A stretch of DNA of 64,000 nucleotides from Anaerolinea sp. (GTDB lineage Bacteria > Chloroflexota > Anaerolineae > Anaerolineales > Anaerolineaceae), in the NCBI GenBank assembly GCA_020725865.1, contig DYEC01000011.1, forward strand, positions 230,022-294,021. The letters run 5' to 3'. The notes beneath the pieces are model-generated. The model did not search any database and was not told where the DNA came from. It saw only the letters and a list, made by a program, of their open reading frames with translations. Numbering within the stretch: position 1 is the stretch's first letter; each line of letters begins with the position of its first letter. This document shows, one piece after another, positions 19,865-28,815 of the stretch. Both the position numbers and the translations under genes were made by a program.

Positions 19865-20875
19865 ATGGAAGTTTCTTTATGGATTGAATGGGTCATCAAA
19901 TCGCTCTTCATTATCCTTTTGTTGACGGGCGGGTTTGCTTATACGACCCTGTATGAGCGTCGGGTACTGGCGAGGATGCAGGTGCGTATCGGTCCAAACC
20001 GTGCCGGACCGTTTGGGTTACTGCAACCGGTGGCAGATGGCATTAAGTTGATCTTCAAAGAAGAACTGATACCCGAAAAAGCGGACAAACTGATTTTTAT
20101 TCTTGCGCCGGTGATTACGGTTATCCCGGCGTTGATTATCACTGCGGTTGTCCCTTGGGGTGAGTCGGTCTGGGTGTTTGGACGTGAGATCAAACTTTAT
20201 CTAGCAGACCTGGATGTTGGTGTGTTGTATCTGATGGCAGTAACCAGTATCTCTGTGTACGGTATCACGCTAGCAGGGTGGTCTTCTAACAACAAGTATG
20301 CTACGCTGGGTGGATTGCGCGCTACGGCGCAGATGATCAGCTATGAGCTGGCGATGGGGTTTGCCATGTTAGGACCGGTGCTGATGGCGGGTTCGATGCG
20401 CATGATTGATATTGTCAATGCACAGCGCAGTATGTGGTTTATCCTGCCGCAGGCTATAGCGTTCCTGATTTATCTGGCGACCAGCCTGGCAGAGATCAAC
20501 CGCGCTCCTTTTGACATGCCAGAAGCCGAACAAGAGCTGACCGCTGGCTATCACACTGAGTATTCCGGGATGAAGTTCGCGTTGTTTTTCATGGCGGAAT
20601 ATATCAAGATGATCGCGATTTCGATGATTGGATCATCGCTGTTTCTGGGCGGGTATCACTGGCCTCTGCCAGCACATTGGCTGGGCGGCTTTGCAGGTCC
20701 GATTAACCTGTTTGGTAAAACGGTTATCTGGATGTTCTTTATTATCTGGGTGCGGGCTACACTGCCGCGTATTCGCTATGATAAACTGATGCAATTGGGT
20801 TGGAAGGTGTTATTCCCGCTGGCATTGCTTAATGTGGCAGTCACGGCAGCGGTGATTGTACTGGTAGGAGGATGA
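19865..20875 (+). CDS. nuoH: NADH-quinone oxidoreductase subunit H
   Basis: A hydrophobic subunit of about eight helices that shapes the quinone channel and links redox chemistry to proton pumping. Conserved loops are MQVRIGPNRAGPFGLLQP, ADGIKLIFKEE and the acidic loop AEINRAPFDMPEAEQELTAG. ATG 19865 with AAAGGA upstream is preferred to TTG 19838, which would overlap nuoG. It is 336 residues long. Confidence 0.97.
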   Translation: MEVSLWIEWVIKSLFIILLLTGGFAYTTLYERRVLARMQVRIGPNRAGPFGLLQPVADGIKLIFKEELIPEKADKLIFILAPVITVIPALIITAVVPWGESVWVFGREIKLYLADLDVGVLYLMAVTSISVYGITLAGWSSNNKYATLGGLRATAQMISYELAMGFAMLGPVLMAGSMRMIDIVNAQRSMWFILPQAIAFLIYLATSLAEINRAPFDMPEAEQELTAGYHTEYSGMKFALFFMAEYIKMIAISMIGSSLFLGGYHWPLPAHWLGGFAGPINLFGKTVIWMFFIIWVRATLPRIRYDKLMQLGWKVLFPLALLNVAVTAAVIVLVGG

Positions 20876-20878
20876 GCG

Positions 20879-21370
20879 ATGTTAGAAGGATTGATGACAA
20901 CGCTGAAGTCCATGTTTGAGAAGCCGGTGACGATTCAATATCCGGAGCAGAAGCGTCCAGTGCGCGCCCGGTTCAAGGGACGTCATGTGCTGAAGCGTTA
21001 TGAGAATGGATTGGAAAAGTGTATTGGCTGTGCATTGTGCGCGGCCGCCTGTCCGGCAGATGCAATCTTTGTTGAATCGGCCGAGAATACGGACGAAGAA
21101 CGTTATTCACCTGGCGAACGCTATGCCAGCACGTATGAGATCAATATGTTGCGCTGCATTTTCTGCGGATTTTGTGAGGATGCCTGTCCAACTGAAGCGA
21201 TTGTGCTGGGCGACAACTACGAGCTGTCGTTCACCAGCCGAGCTGAGTCCATCTATACCAAAGACATGCTGCTGGAGCCGGTGCCACCGGGTGGGCAGCC
21301 GACCCCACAGCGTACCCCGGCGGGCGTTTTTACACGCTCTGTTCCGGAAATGAAAGACCCGACGGATTAG
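20879..21370 (+). CDS. nuoI: NADH-quinone oxidoreductase subunit I
   Basis: A ferredoxin-like subunit with two [4Fe-4S] clusters between the hydrophilic arm and N2. The two CxxCxxCxxxCP motifs are [16 protein letters not shown] and [16 protein letters not shown]. The N-terminal amphipathic part ([20 protein letters not shown]) sits on the membrane surface. Three bases separate it from nuoH. Confidence 0.97.
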   Translation: MLEGLMTTLKSMFEKPVTIQYPEQKRPVRARFKGRHVLKRYENGLEKCIGCALCAAACPADAIFVESAENTDEERYSPGERYASTYEINMLRCIFCGFCEDACPTEAIVLGDNYELSFTSRAESIYTKDMLLEPVPPGGQPTPQRTPAGVFTRSVPEMKDPTD

Positions 21371-21379
21371 GGAGGAAGC

Positions 21380-21916
21380 ATGACGCCTGTGATGGTTGTT
21401 TTTGGTTTGCTGGGGGTGGTGGTGATTTTGACTGCGCTGGGAATGCTGCTCAGCCGCAACGCAATCTACTCGGCGCTTTTTCTAGTGCTGAACTTTGCTA
21501 CGGTGGCAGTGTTGTATATCATTCTGGGCGCTCCATTCATTTCGCTAGTGCAGATTACCGTTTATGCCGGATCGATCATGGTGATGTTTTTGTTTGTCAT
21601 TATGCTGTTGGGCGCGGAACGCCTGCCGGGCAGCGACCGGCTGCGCCGCCAGCGCTGGATTGCTGCTATTCTGGGGCTGGTGTTTGTGGCGCAGGTTATC
21701 CTGTTCATCTTTTTCCGTGGTCAGTTGACTGCCCCGGTCGGAACGCCGCCAGCGACACTGGGCAGCCCGCAGGCAGTGGGTACAACCCTGTTTACTACAT
21801 ATGCCCTGCCTTTTGAGGTAACCGGCGCCATTCTGGTGGTGGCAACGGTGGGCGCTATCCTGTTGACGCGCGGTGCTGCGCTTCCCTATTCCCCAATCAG
21901 GAAGGAGGAAAAATGA
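21380..21916 (+). CDS. nuoJ: NADH-quinone oxidoreductase subunit J
   Basis: A membrane subunit with five predicted helices. VQITVYAGSIMVMFLFVIML is the conserved third helix that can take the pi-bulge conformation linked to coupling. The end (VGAILLTRGA) is typical. AGGGAGG precedes the ATG and its stop overlaps the nuoK ATG by four bases. Confidence 0.95.
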   Translation: MTPVMVVFGLLGVVVILTALGMLLSRNAIYSALFLVLNFATVAVLYIILGAPFISLVQITVYAGSIMVMFLFVIMLLGAERLPGSDRLRRQRWIAAILGLVFVAQVILFIFFRGQLTAPVGTPPATLGSPQAVGTTLFTTYALPFEVTGAILVVATVGAILLTRGAALPYSPIRKEEK

Positions 21917-22218
21917 TGATGCCACTGGCGTATTATGTTGGTCTCTCGGCAATCATGTTTGTTTTGGGGATCATCGGTGTGCTGGTGCGCCGCAACGCGC
22001 TGGTTGTGTTTATGTCACTGGAATTGATGTTTAACGCTGCGAACCTGCTCTTTGTCGCTTTTTCCGCTTATTTTCAATTACTCACTGGGCAAATCTTTGT
22101 CTTTTTTGTGATGACGGTTGCCGCGGCAGAAGTGGCGGTTGGGCTGGCGCTGATGGTGGAGATTTTTCGCACCAAACACAGCATTGATCTGGATCAGATG
22201 AGCGAGATGAAAGGGTGA
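21913..22218 (+). CDS. nuoK: NADH-quinone oxidoreductase subunit K
   Basis: A three-helix membrane subunit of 101 residues, MrpC-like. The conserved glutamates are in SLELMFNAANLL and VAAAEVAVGLAL, which form the proton path. GGAGG lies just before the ATG triplets at 21913-21921; any of the three ATGs could be used. Confidence 0.95.
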   Translation: MMMPLAYYVGLSAIMFVLGIIGVLVRRNALVVFMSLELMFNAANLLFVAFSAYFQLLTGQIFVFFVMTVAAAEVAVGLALMVEIFRTKHSIDLDQMSEMKG

Positions 22219-22246
22219 ACCAATCGCCTGATGAGTGGAGCCTGAT

Positions 22247-24229
22247 ATGCATGAATTAACGACGAATCCGATCATTTCACTGGTCCCGTGGGTGGTGTTC
22301 TTTCCCGTTATCGGGCTGTTGCTGAACCTGTTGTTTGGCAGACGCTGGGGTGAGAAAGCTACCGGGATGGTTGCCAGTCTGGCGGCGGCGGCTTCTTTTG
22401 CGCTTTCGGCGGCACTGGCGGTGCAGCTGGCGCGCGCTCCTGAAGCAGTGACAGTACACCTGCTGGACTGGATCACAGTGGGGGATTTTCAGGTGGGCTG
22501 GAATTTCCGCGTGGATACGCTGGCGGTGACGATGATGCTGGTGGTCAGCGGTGTGGGTACGCTGATTCACATTTATGCGGTAGGTTACATGCACAGTGAT
22601 GTGCGCCATAACGGCGATCCGGGACGCTATCCGCGCTTTTTTGTCTTCTTCAATCTCTTTATCGCGGCGATGCTGGTGCTGGTGACCGCCGATAATTACC
22701 TGATGCTCTTTGTCGGCTGGGAGGGGGTTGGGCTGTGTTCTTATCTTTTGATCGGTTTCTGGTTTGAGAAGGGTGCCGAAGGTATTGCCAATGCCCGCGC
22801 GGCGAAAAAAGCTTTTATCGTCAACCGTATTGGCGATTTTGGCTTGCTGGTGGCGCTTTTCCTGCTTTTCTGGAACTTTGGGACACTGGATTTCAAGACC
22901 ATTTTTGAGCAAGCCCCTGCACTGGCAGCAGCAACGCCATGGGTACTGACAGCGGTGACACTGCTGATGTTACTGGGTGTGACGGGAAAATCGGCCCAGC
23001 TTCCCCTATATGTCTGGCTGCCGGATGCGATGGCAGGTCCGACGCCGGTTTCGGCTTTGATCCATGCGGCAACAATGGTGACCGCTGGGGTGTATCTGGT
23101 AGCGCGTTCAAGCCCGCTGTATCTGGAAGTGCCGGCGGCGCAGTTGGCGGTGATGTGGGTGGGGGCATTGACTGCTTTCTTCGCCGCCACGATTGCGGTA
23201 GGGCAGTATGATATCAAGCGCGTGCTGGCGTATTCGACCATCAGCCAGCTTGGGTTTATGGTGGCAGCCGTGGGCATGGGTGCATTCGTTGCCGGGATGT
23301 TTCATCTGGTGACCCATGCCTTTTTCAAGGCGCTGCTTTTCCTCGCTGCCGGTTCGGTGATTTTGGGAATGGAACACGGGCATGAGCATGGGCATCATTC
23401 TGCTAGCGCGCACGGCGGAGAAGCAGTGGACCCGCAGGATATGCGCTTTATGGGTGGATTGCAGGGGCGCATGAAGCTGACCTTCTGGGTGTATCTCATT
23501 GGTGCACTGGCGCTAGCAGGCATTGCCCCGCTGGCTGGGTTCTTCTCCAAGGATGAAATCCTGCTGGCTGCACTGATAAAGTCACCGGTTATTTTTGTCA
23601 TTCTGCTGCTATCCGCATTTCTGACGGCTTTCTATATGGGGCGGCAGATTTTCATGGTGTTCTTTGGCAAGCCGCGCAGCGAGGCGGCTGTACATGCCGC
23701 CGAAAGCCCGCCGATTATCACTGCCCCGCTGGTGGCTTTGGCGGTACTTTCGTTGTTGGGCGGTGGGCTGAATCTGCCTGGCATCTATACGCTGGAACAC
23801 TGGCTGGAGCATACACTGGAATTCAGCCTCAAAGTAAGTTTTGCTGTGCCGGTAGCTCTTGTTTCGCTCGTGCTGGCGTTGGCGGGGTTGCTGACGGCGT
23901 GGTGGGTGTATGGGCGGCGGGTGATGCCGGCGGTGGATGGTGACCCGCTGGTGCGCTCGCTGGGTTGGCTTTTCCGCGCGTTGCAGAATAAATGGTGGGT
24001 GGATGAGGCTTACCATGTGTTGTTTGTTTCGTCTTATCAGCGTCTGGCGAGTTTCCTTGCCAGTTCCTTGGATACAAATGTGATTGACGGGATTGCAAAC
24101 GGTCTGGGTGATGTGACCATGCGCGTTGCGGCAGCCTTCCGCAGGATTGAAAGCGGTTTTGTGCGCTCGTATGCGCTGGTGATGTTGTTCGGCGCGGTGG
24201 CAATTCTGGCATTTTTGATCTGGAGATAA
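22247..24229 (+). CDS. nuoL: NADH-quinone oxidoreductase subunit L
   Basis: The distal antiporter-like proton pump of complex I, with about 14-16 helices and the long lateral helix. Motifs include FVGWEGVGLCSYLLIGFWF, KSAQLPLYVWLPDAMAGPTPVSALIHAATMVTAG and HLVTHAFFKALLFLAAGSV. A loop near residues 380-395 is unusually His-rich (EHGHEHGHHSASAHGGE), where most NuoL proteins have a short HALHHEQD-type loop. ATG 22247 is preferred to GTG 22235, whose GTGGAG serves as ribosome binding site. It is 660 residues long. Confidence 0.96.
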   Translation: MHELTTNPIISLVPWVVFFPVIGLLLNLLFGRRWGEKATGMVASLAAAASFALSAALAVQLARAPEAVTVHLLDWITVGDFQVGWNFRVDTLAVTMMLVVSGVGTLIHIYAVGYMHSDVRHNGDPGRYPRFFVFFNLFIAAMLVLVTADNYLMLFVGWEGVGLCSYLLIGFWFEKGAEGIANARAAKKAFIVNRIGDFGLLVALFLLFWNFGTLDFKTIFEQAPALAAATPWVLTAVTLLMLLGVTGKSAQLPLYVWLPDAMAGPTPVSALIHAATMVTAGVYLVARSSPLYLEVPAAQLAVMWVGALTAFFAATIAVGQYDIKRVLAYSTISQLGFMVAAVGMGAFVAGMFHLVTHAFFKALLFLAAGSVILGMEHGHEHGHHSASAHGGEAVDPQDMRFMGGLQGRMKLTFWVYLIGALALAGIAPLAGFFSKDEILLAALIKSPVIFVILLLSAFLTAFYMGRQIFMVFFGKPRSEAAVHAAESPPIITAPLVALAVLSLLGGGLNLPGIYTLEHWLEHTLEFSLKVSFAVPVALVSLVLALAGLLTAWWVYGRRVMPAVDGDPLVRSLGWLFRALQNKWWVDEAYHVLFVSSYQRLASFLASSLDTNVIDGIANGLGDVTMRVAAAFRRIESGFVRSYALVMLFGAVAILAFLIWR

Positions 24230-24293
24230 TCTGCCGGCTTATGTTGAGACGCGTTGACTTGCTTCATGGTTTATTCTGTCTCGAGGGAGACCG

Positions 24294-25808
24294 ATGACGA
24301 ATGTGCTTAATCCGCTCGTTGTGTTAACTTTCTTCCCGCTGATTGGGGCGTTGGTGGTGCTAGTGTTGCCAACTGACCGCAAGAACCTGTTGCGCTGGGT
24401 TGCATTGCTGACCAGCCTGATTACCTTTGGGGTTTCGTTGTGGGTGCTGGCGCTGTTCAAGGCTGGGGAAGCGGGGTTGCAGCTTGAAGTGCGTCAGGTC
24501 TGGGCGGTGGTCGCAAATACTTCCATTGCCTTTCATCTGGGTGTGGACGGCATCAGCCTGCTGATGATACTGCTGACCGCCTTTCTGACGCCGATTTGCA
24601 TCCTCTCCACCTGGACGGCGGTGGAAGAACGGGTGAAAGGATTTATGTTGTTCTTCCTGCTGCTGGAAACCGGGATGCTGGGGGTGTTTCTGGCGCTTGA
24701 TCTGGTGCTGTTCTATATATTCTGGGAGTTTACCCTTGTGCCAATGATCTTCTTAATCGGCATTTGGGGCGGCGAACGTCGGGTATATGCGGCGGTTAAG
24801 TTTTTCCTATTTACCTTCGCCGGTTCAGTGTTGATGCTGCTGGCGATTCTGTACCTCGGCTGGCAGGGCGGGACGTTCTCCCTACCGGAACTGACAGCAA
24901 GGCGGGAAGTGTTCACCGCGGCGCAGTTGTGGCTGTTTCTCGCTTTTGGGCTGGCGTTTGCCATCAAACTGCCCATGTGGCCCTTCCACACCTGGCTGCC
25001 CGATGCGCACACGGAAGCGCCTACCGCCGGCTCGGTCATCCTGGCGGGCGTGTTGCTGAAGATGGGTGCCTATGGCTTTTTGCGCTTCAACATCGGTCTG
25101 TTTCCTGAAATGTCGGTAAAACTAGCGCCGTGGATGGCGCTGCTGGCGGTGATTGGGATTCTCTACGGTGCGGCGGTTTCTTACACCCAAAAGGATGTCA
25201 AGCGGTTAGTAGCGTATTCTTCGGTCAGCCATCTGGGATTTGTTCTGTTGGGTATTTTTGCGCTCAACCCGCAGGGGATGGTGGGAGCTTTACTTCAGAT
25301 GGTCAATCATGGTTTGAGCACTGGGGCTTTGTTCCTCGTGGTGGGGATGATTTACGAGCGGCGTCACACACGGCTGATGGCGGAATTCGGCGGCTTGTGG
25401 CGTGCTGTGCCAATGCTGGGCAGTTTGATGCTGGTGGTCACTTTATCTTCGCTGGGGTTACCGGGTTTGAACGGTTTCGTCGGCGAGTTTACCATCCTAT
25501 TGGGCGCCTTTGGCTCGGTGGCGATTGGCAGCGCGTGGTATGCAATAGCCGCAGCAGTCGGCGTTATTCTGGCAGCAATTTACTTGCTGGTGATGTTTGA
25601 GCGGGTTTTCCTTGGTCCGCTGACCAATGAGAAAAACAAGGCTCTGCGTGACCTGAACTGGCGTGAGGTAATCACATTGTTACCGATCCTGATTTTAATC
25701 TTTTGGATTGGTTTGTATCCCAAACCATTCTTTGAGTTGATGAATCCAACAATACAACAACTGGCAGCTGGACTGGCGCAAGCCGTGGCGGCGGGAGGTG
25801 TGCAGTGA
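24294..25808 (+). CDS. nuoM: NADH-quinone oxidoreductase subunit M
   Basis: The second antiporter-like pump subunit, with about 14 helices. Typical segments: FYIFWEFTLVPMIFLIGIWGG (key Glu), KLPMWPFHTWLPDAHTEAPTAGSV and QKDVKRLVAYSSVSHLGFVLLG. At 504 residues it is normal. Its TGA overlaps the GTG start of nuoN. Confidence 0.97.
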   Translation: MTNVLNPLVVLTFFPLIGALVVLVLPTDRKNLLRWVALLTSLITFGVSLWVLALFKAGEAGLQLEVRQVWAVVANTSIAFHLGVDGISLLMILLTAFLTPICILSTWTAVEERVKGFMLFFLLLETGMLGVFLALDLVLFYIFWEFTLVPMIFLIGIWGGERRVYAAVKFFLFTFAGSVLMLLAILYLGWQGGTFSLPELTARREVFTAAQLWLFLAFGLAFAIKLPMWPFHTWLPDAHTEAPTAGSVILAGVLLKMGAYGFLRFNIGLFPEMSVKLAPWMALLAVIGILYGAAVSYTQKDVKRLVAYSSVSHLGFVLLGIFALNPQGMVGALLQMVNHGLSTGALFLVVGMIYERRHTRLMAEFGGLWRAVPMLGSLMLVVTLSSLGLPGLNGFVGEFTILLGAFGSVAIGSAWYAIAAAVGVILAAIYLLVMFERVFLGPLTNEKNKALRDLNWREVITLLPILILIFWIGLYPKPFFELMNPTIQQLAAGLAQAVAAGGVQ

Positions 25809-27250
25809 CAGCAATGGACTGGCTGGTGATCCTTCCTGTACTGGTGCTTTCTGGCTGGGCGCTGACCGTGTTGTTGGTGGATTTGTGGATTCCGGCAAAG
25901 TACAAATTCATCACACCCCTGCTGACCGTTCTAGGGCTGGTGGTGACACTGGGGTTGAGCCTGTCAAAATTTGGCAATCCGCAATCCGCGTTTAACGGTA
26001 TGGTGGTGGTAGATGGATTTGCAATCTTTTTGGATTTCATCTTTCTGGTGAGTGGTTTGGGAGCAGTGGCACTGGCATACCGCTATTTGCGCCGTATGGG
26101 AATTGAGCGCTGTGAATACTATTCCCTGCTGATGTTTTCAATCAGCGGGATGATGTTGATGACTTATGCCAATGACCTGATTATGGTCTTTCTGGCATTG
26201 GAACTGCTTTCCATTCCATTGTATGTCCTTGCGGGTTTTGTGCGCATGGAAGTGCGTTCGGAAGAGGCGGCGCTCAAATATTTTCTGTTGGGTGCGTTTT
26301 CATCCGGCTTTGTCCTTTATGGTATCGGACTGATTTTTGGCGCGACATCTCATACTGAATTGCCGGCTGTTGCAGCAGCAGTTGGCAAATCGTCAGCCAA
26401 TCTGCCGATGTTCATCGTTGGGGCGGCATTGTTGCTGGTTGGATTCGGGTTCAAGCAGGCGGCGGTGCCTTTCCATATGTGGTCACCGGATGTTTATCAG
26501 GGTGCACCCTCATCGGTGACAGCGTTCATGTCCATCGGCGCCAAAGCAGCCGGCTTTGCGGCTTTGATGCGCGTATTTGTAGCGGCTTTTCCCAGCCTTT
26601 CGGCAGATATGAGCTGGGTGCTGTGGGCACTCTCGGCACTGACCATGATTGCCGGAAACGTCATTGCCATTGCCCAGACCAACATCAAACGTTTACTGGC
26701 ATATTCCAGCATTGCCCAGACGGGCTACTTGCTGATGGCGTTTGTACCGTATGGCAATAATCAAGTATTGGGAGATACGGTTGCGGCGATGCTGTTCTAT
26801 CTACTGGCGTATATGCTGACCACACTGGGCGCCTGGGCGGTGATCATTGCGGTTGAAAAAAACGGCGGCGAGGGACTGGAGCTGAAAGATTATGCCGGGC
26901 TGGGACGCAGGCATCCCCTGCTGGGGGCAGCGATGACTATCTTTATGGTTTCGCTGATAGGTGTGCCGCCGACACTGGGTTTTTGGGGTAAGTTTTATCT
27001 TTTCCGCACGGCGCTGGAGGGCGGTTTTGTCTGGCTGGCGTTAATCGGGTTGCTTACCTCGCTGGTTTCGGCATACTATTACCTGCGTGTGGTAGTAATT
27101 ATGTACATGCAGGCGGGAGAACCGGAAACCGCCGATGACCTCTGGCTGCGGCTGGTGGCGCTGACCTGTGCGGCAGCGGTGGTACTGCTGGCGTTTATGC
27201 CCGGGTCGGTTTTATCGCTGGCAGTGAGGGCAGTGTTGCAAATCCTGTAG
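25805..27250 (+). CDS. nuoN: NADH-quinone oxidoreductase subunit N
   Basis: The third antiporter-like pump subunit, last gene of the operon. Motifs: FLALELLSIPLYVLAGF, GFGFKQAAVPFHMWSPDVYQGAPSSVTAFM and QTNIKRLLAYSSIAQTGYLLM. It starts with GTG at 25805, overlapping nuoM. The 481 residues hold about 14 helices. Confidence 0.97.
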   Translation: MTAMDWLVILPVLVLSGWALTVLLVDLWIPAKYKFITPLLTVLGLVVTLGLSLSKFGNPQSAFNGMVVVDGFAIFLDFIFLVSGLGAVALAYRYLRRMGIERCEYYSLLMFSISGMMLMTYANDLIMVFLALELLSIPLYVLAGFVRMEVRSEEAALKYFLLGAFSSGFVLYGIGLIFGATSHTELPAVAAAVGKSSANLPMFIVGAALLLVGFGFKQAAVPFHMWSPDVYQGAPSSVTAFMSIGAKAAGFAALMRVFVAAFPSLSADMSWVLWALSALTMIAGNVIAIAQTNIKRLLAYSSIAQTGYLLMAFVPYGNNQVLGDTVAAMLFYLLAYMLTTLGAWAVIIAVEKNGGEGLELKDYAGLGRRHPLLGAAMTIFMVSLIGVPPTLGFWGKFYLFRTALEGGFVWLALIGLLTSLVSAYYYLRVVVIMYMQAGEPETADDLWLRLVALTCAAAVVLLAFMPGSVLSLAVRAVLQIL

Positions 27251-27267
27251 AGTGTGGAGGAATTCTT

Positions 27268-27717
27268 GTGTCTCCAGAACGAGTCACCCCATTTCAGGAA
27301 GCGCTGGAGCGGTTTCATACTGCGTATGGCGAATTTCTGGTTATTTGCAACCGTATACCGGCTGAAAAACGCGAACTTGGTGGGGTGTGCGGAGTGTGGT
27401 CGCCGCGCCAGGTGATTGCCCATCTGGCAGGCTGGCAGCATGAAAGTGCGCGGCGCTTTCATGAGCTGCTGCGCAATCCGCAAAGCCGCAGAGACTATGA
27501 TATAGATGTCTTCAACGCGCAATCGGTTGCCGAGCGCGCCGATTGGAGCTGGGAGCAAACGCTGGCAGACTTTAAAGCCGCATATCTGGAAATGCAAAAT
27601 GCCATTGCCGACTTGATGATAGCCAGCCCCCCTGATTGGGGCGAGTTTGCTTTCTGGTTGCAAGCACTCGGCGATGATTTTGTGGAGCATGGCAGGCAGT
27701 TGATAGCTTGGGTGTGA
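27268..27717 (+). CDS. DinB/DfsB-like four-helix protein
   Basis: A 149-residue helical protein starting with GTG at 27268, with GGAGG at 27256-27260. The middle shows GVWSPRQVIAHLAGWQHESA, where a His on a conserved helix resembles the metal-binding His of the DinB / ClbS-DfsB superfamily, and a second His occurs at the end (VEHGRQLI). These proteins include thiol-dependent transferases and cyclopropane hydrolases, but most are uncharacterised. It begins 17 bases after nuoN, perhaps in the same transcript by chance. Confidence 0.65.
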   Translation: MSPERVTPFQEALERFHTAYGEFLVICNRIPAEKRELGGVCGVWSPRQVIAHLAGWQHESARRFHELLRNPQSRRDYDIDVFNAQSVAERADWSWEQTLADFKAAYLEMQNAIADLMIASPPDWGEFAFWLQALGDDFVEHGRQLIAWV

Positions 27718-27789
27718 GCAATACACCAAAGCCTTATTTTGGGTATATGGAGCATCGAACCAACTTGCGATGCCGGGTGTCAAAACTAG

Positions 27790-28815
27790 ATGAAGTGTTC
27801 TTTGCATTCCCGTGGTACTGCGTTATGGTTGGTGTTGGGTTGCCTGATCTGGTCGGCTGCGAGCGGCTGGATATTGCCGGGTTGGTCAATTCAACAAGCC
27901 ACTCCACTGGCAACCCTTACAACTGAACCCCTTTCACCATACCAGATTATTGATGTGATCAATCAGGCGCGCCAGACGCACGGTTTGCAGGCGTTGATGA
28001 TTGACCCAATCCTGATGAGCGTCGCTCAGTCAACGGCGGAAATCATGGCAGCCAATCAGATGCAGGGGCATATCGGCGATGTGCGCGGGCGGGTAATGGC
28101 TGCCGGTTATGGCGGTGGAGATACCGCTTGGGCAACCGAGAATTTTGTCGTTCTGCCGCCGGGTGCCGACGCGATGGATGTTCTGCAAGCCTGGGCAGAT
28201 GATGAACACATGATCCCGGTAGTAAATCCCAATTATCAGCATATCGGCGCGGGAGTTGCCATTGCCCCGGATGGTATGGTCTATTATGTCCTGCAAGCTG
28301 CCTACACCAGCCGCGGTTGGTATCGCCCCAACCCAACGAACCGCCCCGGCACGCTCAGCCCTACGGTGGACACTGCCTCGCAGTTCATCTACGCGGTTCG
28401 CACGGTTACCCCGCAGCCGGATGGACGCATTATTCATGTTGTCCAGCAGGGACAAACCCTGTGGAGCATTGCCATTGCTTATGGAGTGCATATTGCTGAC
28501 CTGCAGCGTCTGAATTATTATCCTGCTGACTATTACACGGTCTATACTGGTCAGCGGCTGGTTATCCCGACCAGTGCCGTCTCTGTTGCACAGGCAAAGG
28601 CTACACCGACCTCGGCACAGCCTGATGTTGCGCCAACTGTGTCACAAGCCGTGCTCAACCCCACGCTAAAAATTCAGATTACACCTTCTTTCACCCCGCC
28701 AACGGAAACCAACTCACTGCCTGTTTCGCTTAATCCCGCCAAAGCAATTGCTATGATTGTGATTCTGATCGCTGCGGCGGCGCTGGTATTAACCATTGGG
28801 CTATGGAAAAAGTGA
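27790..28815 (+). CDS. CAP-domain and LysM cell-wall protein with C-terminal anchor
   Basis: A signal-anchor-like start (ALWLVLGCLIWSAASGW) is followed by a CAP/SCP-like domain of about 120 residues (DVINQARQTHGLQALMIDP, then MQGHIGDVRGRV). A LysM domain follows (HVVQQGQTLWSIAIAYGV ... GQRLVIP), which binds peptidoglycan or chitin. A Thr/Pro linker leads to a final membrane helix (AIAMIVILIAAAALVLTIGL) and two lysines, so the protein is anchored at the C-terminus. CAP proteins are secreted with varied or unknown functions. The next gene overlaps it by 13 bases. Confidence 0.85.
   Translation: MKCSLHSRGTALWLVLGCLIWSAASGWILPGWSIQQATPLATLTTEPLSPYQIIDVINQARQTHGLQALMIDPILMSVAQSTAEIMAANQMQGHIGDVRGRVMAAGYGGGDTAWATENFVVLPPGADAMDVLQAWADDEHMIPVVNPNYQHIGAGVAIAPDGMVYYVLQAAYTSRGWYRPNPTNRPGTLSPTVDTASQFIYAVRTVTPQPDGRIIHVVQQGQTLWSIAIAYGVHIADLQRLNYYPADYYTVYTGQRLVIPTSAVSVAQAKATPTSAQPDVAPTVSQAVLNPTLKIQITPSFTPPTETNSLPVSLNPAKAIAMIVILIAAAALVLTIGLWKK

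Noticed and set aside
27079..27807. Minus-strand open frame of 242 codons
   Set aside because: It runs antisense to the end of nuoN and the DinB-like gene, lacks a ribosome site and has no recognisable motif.
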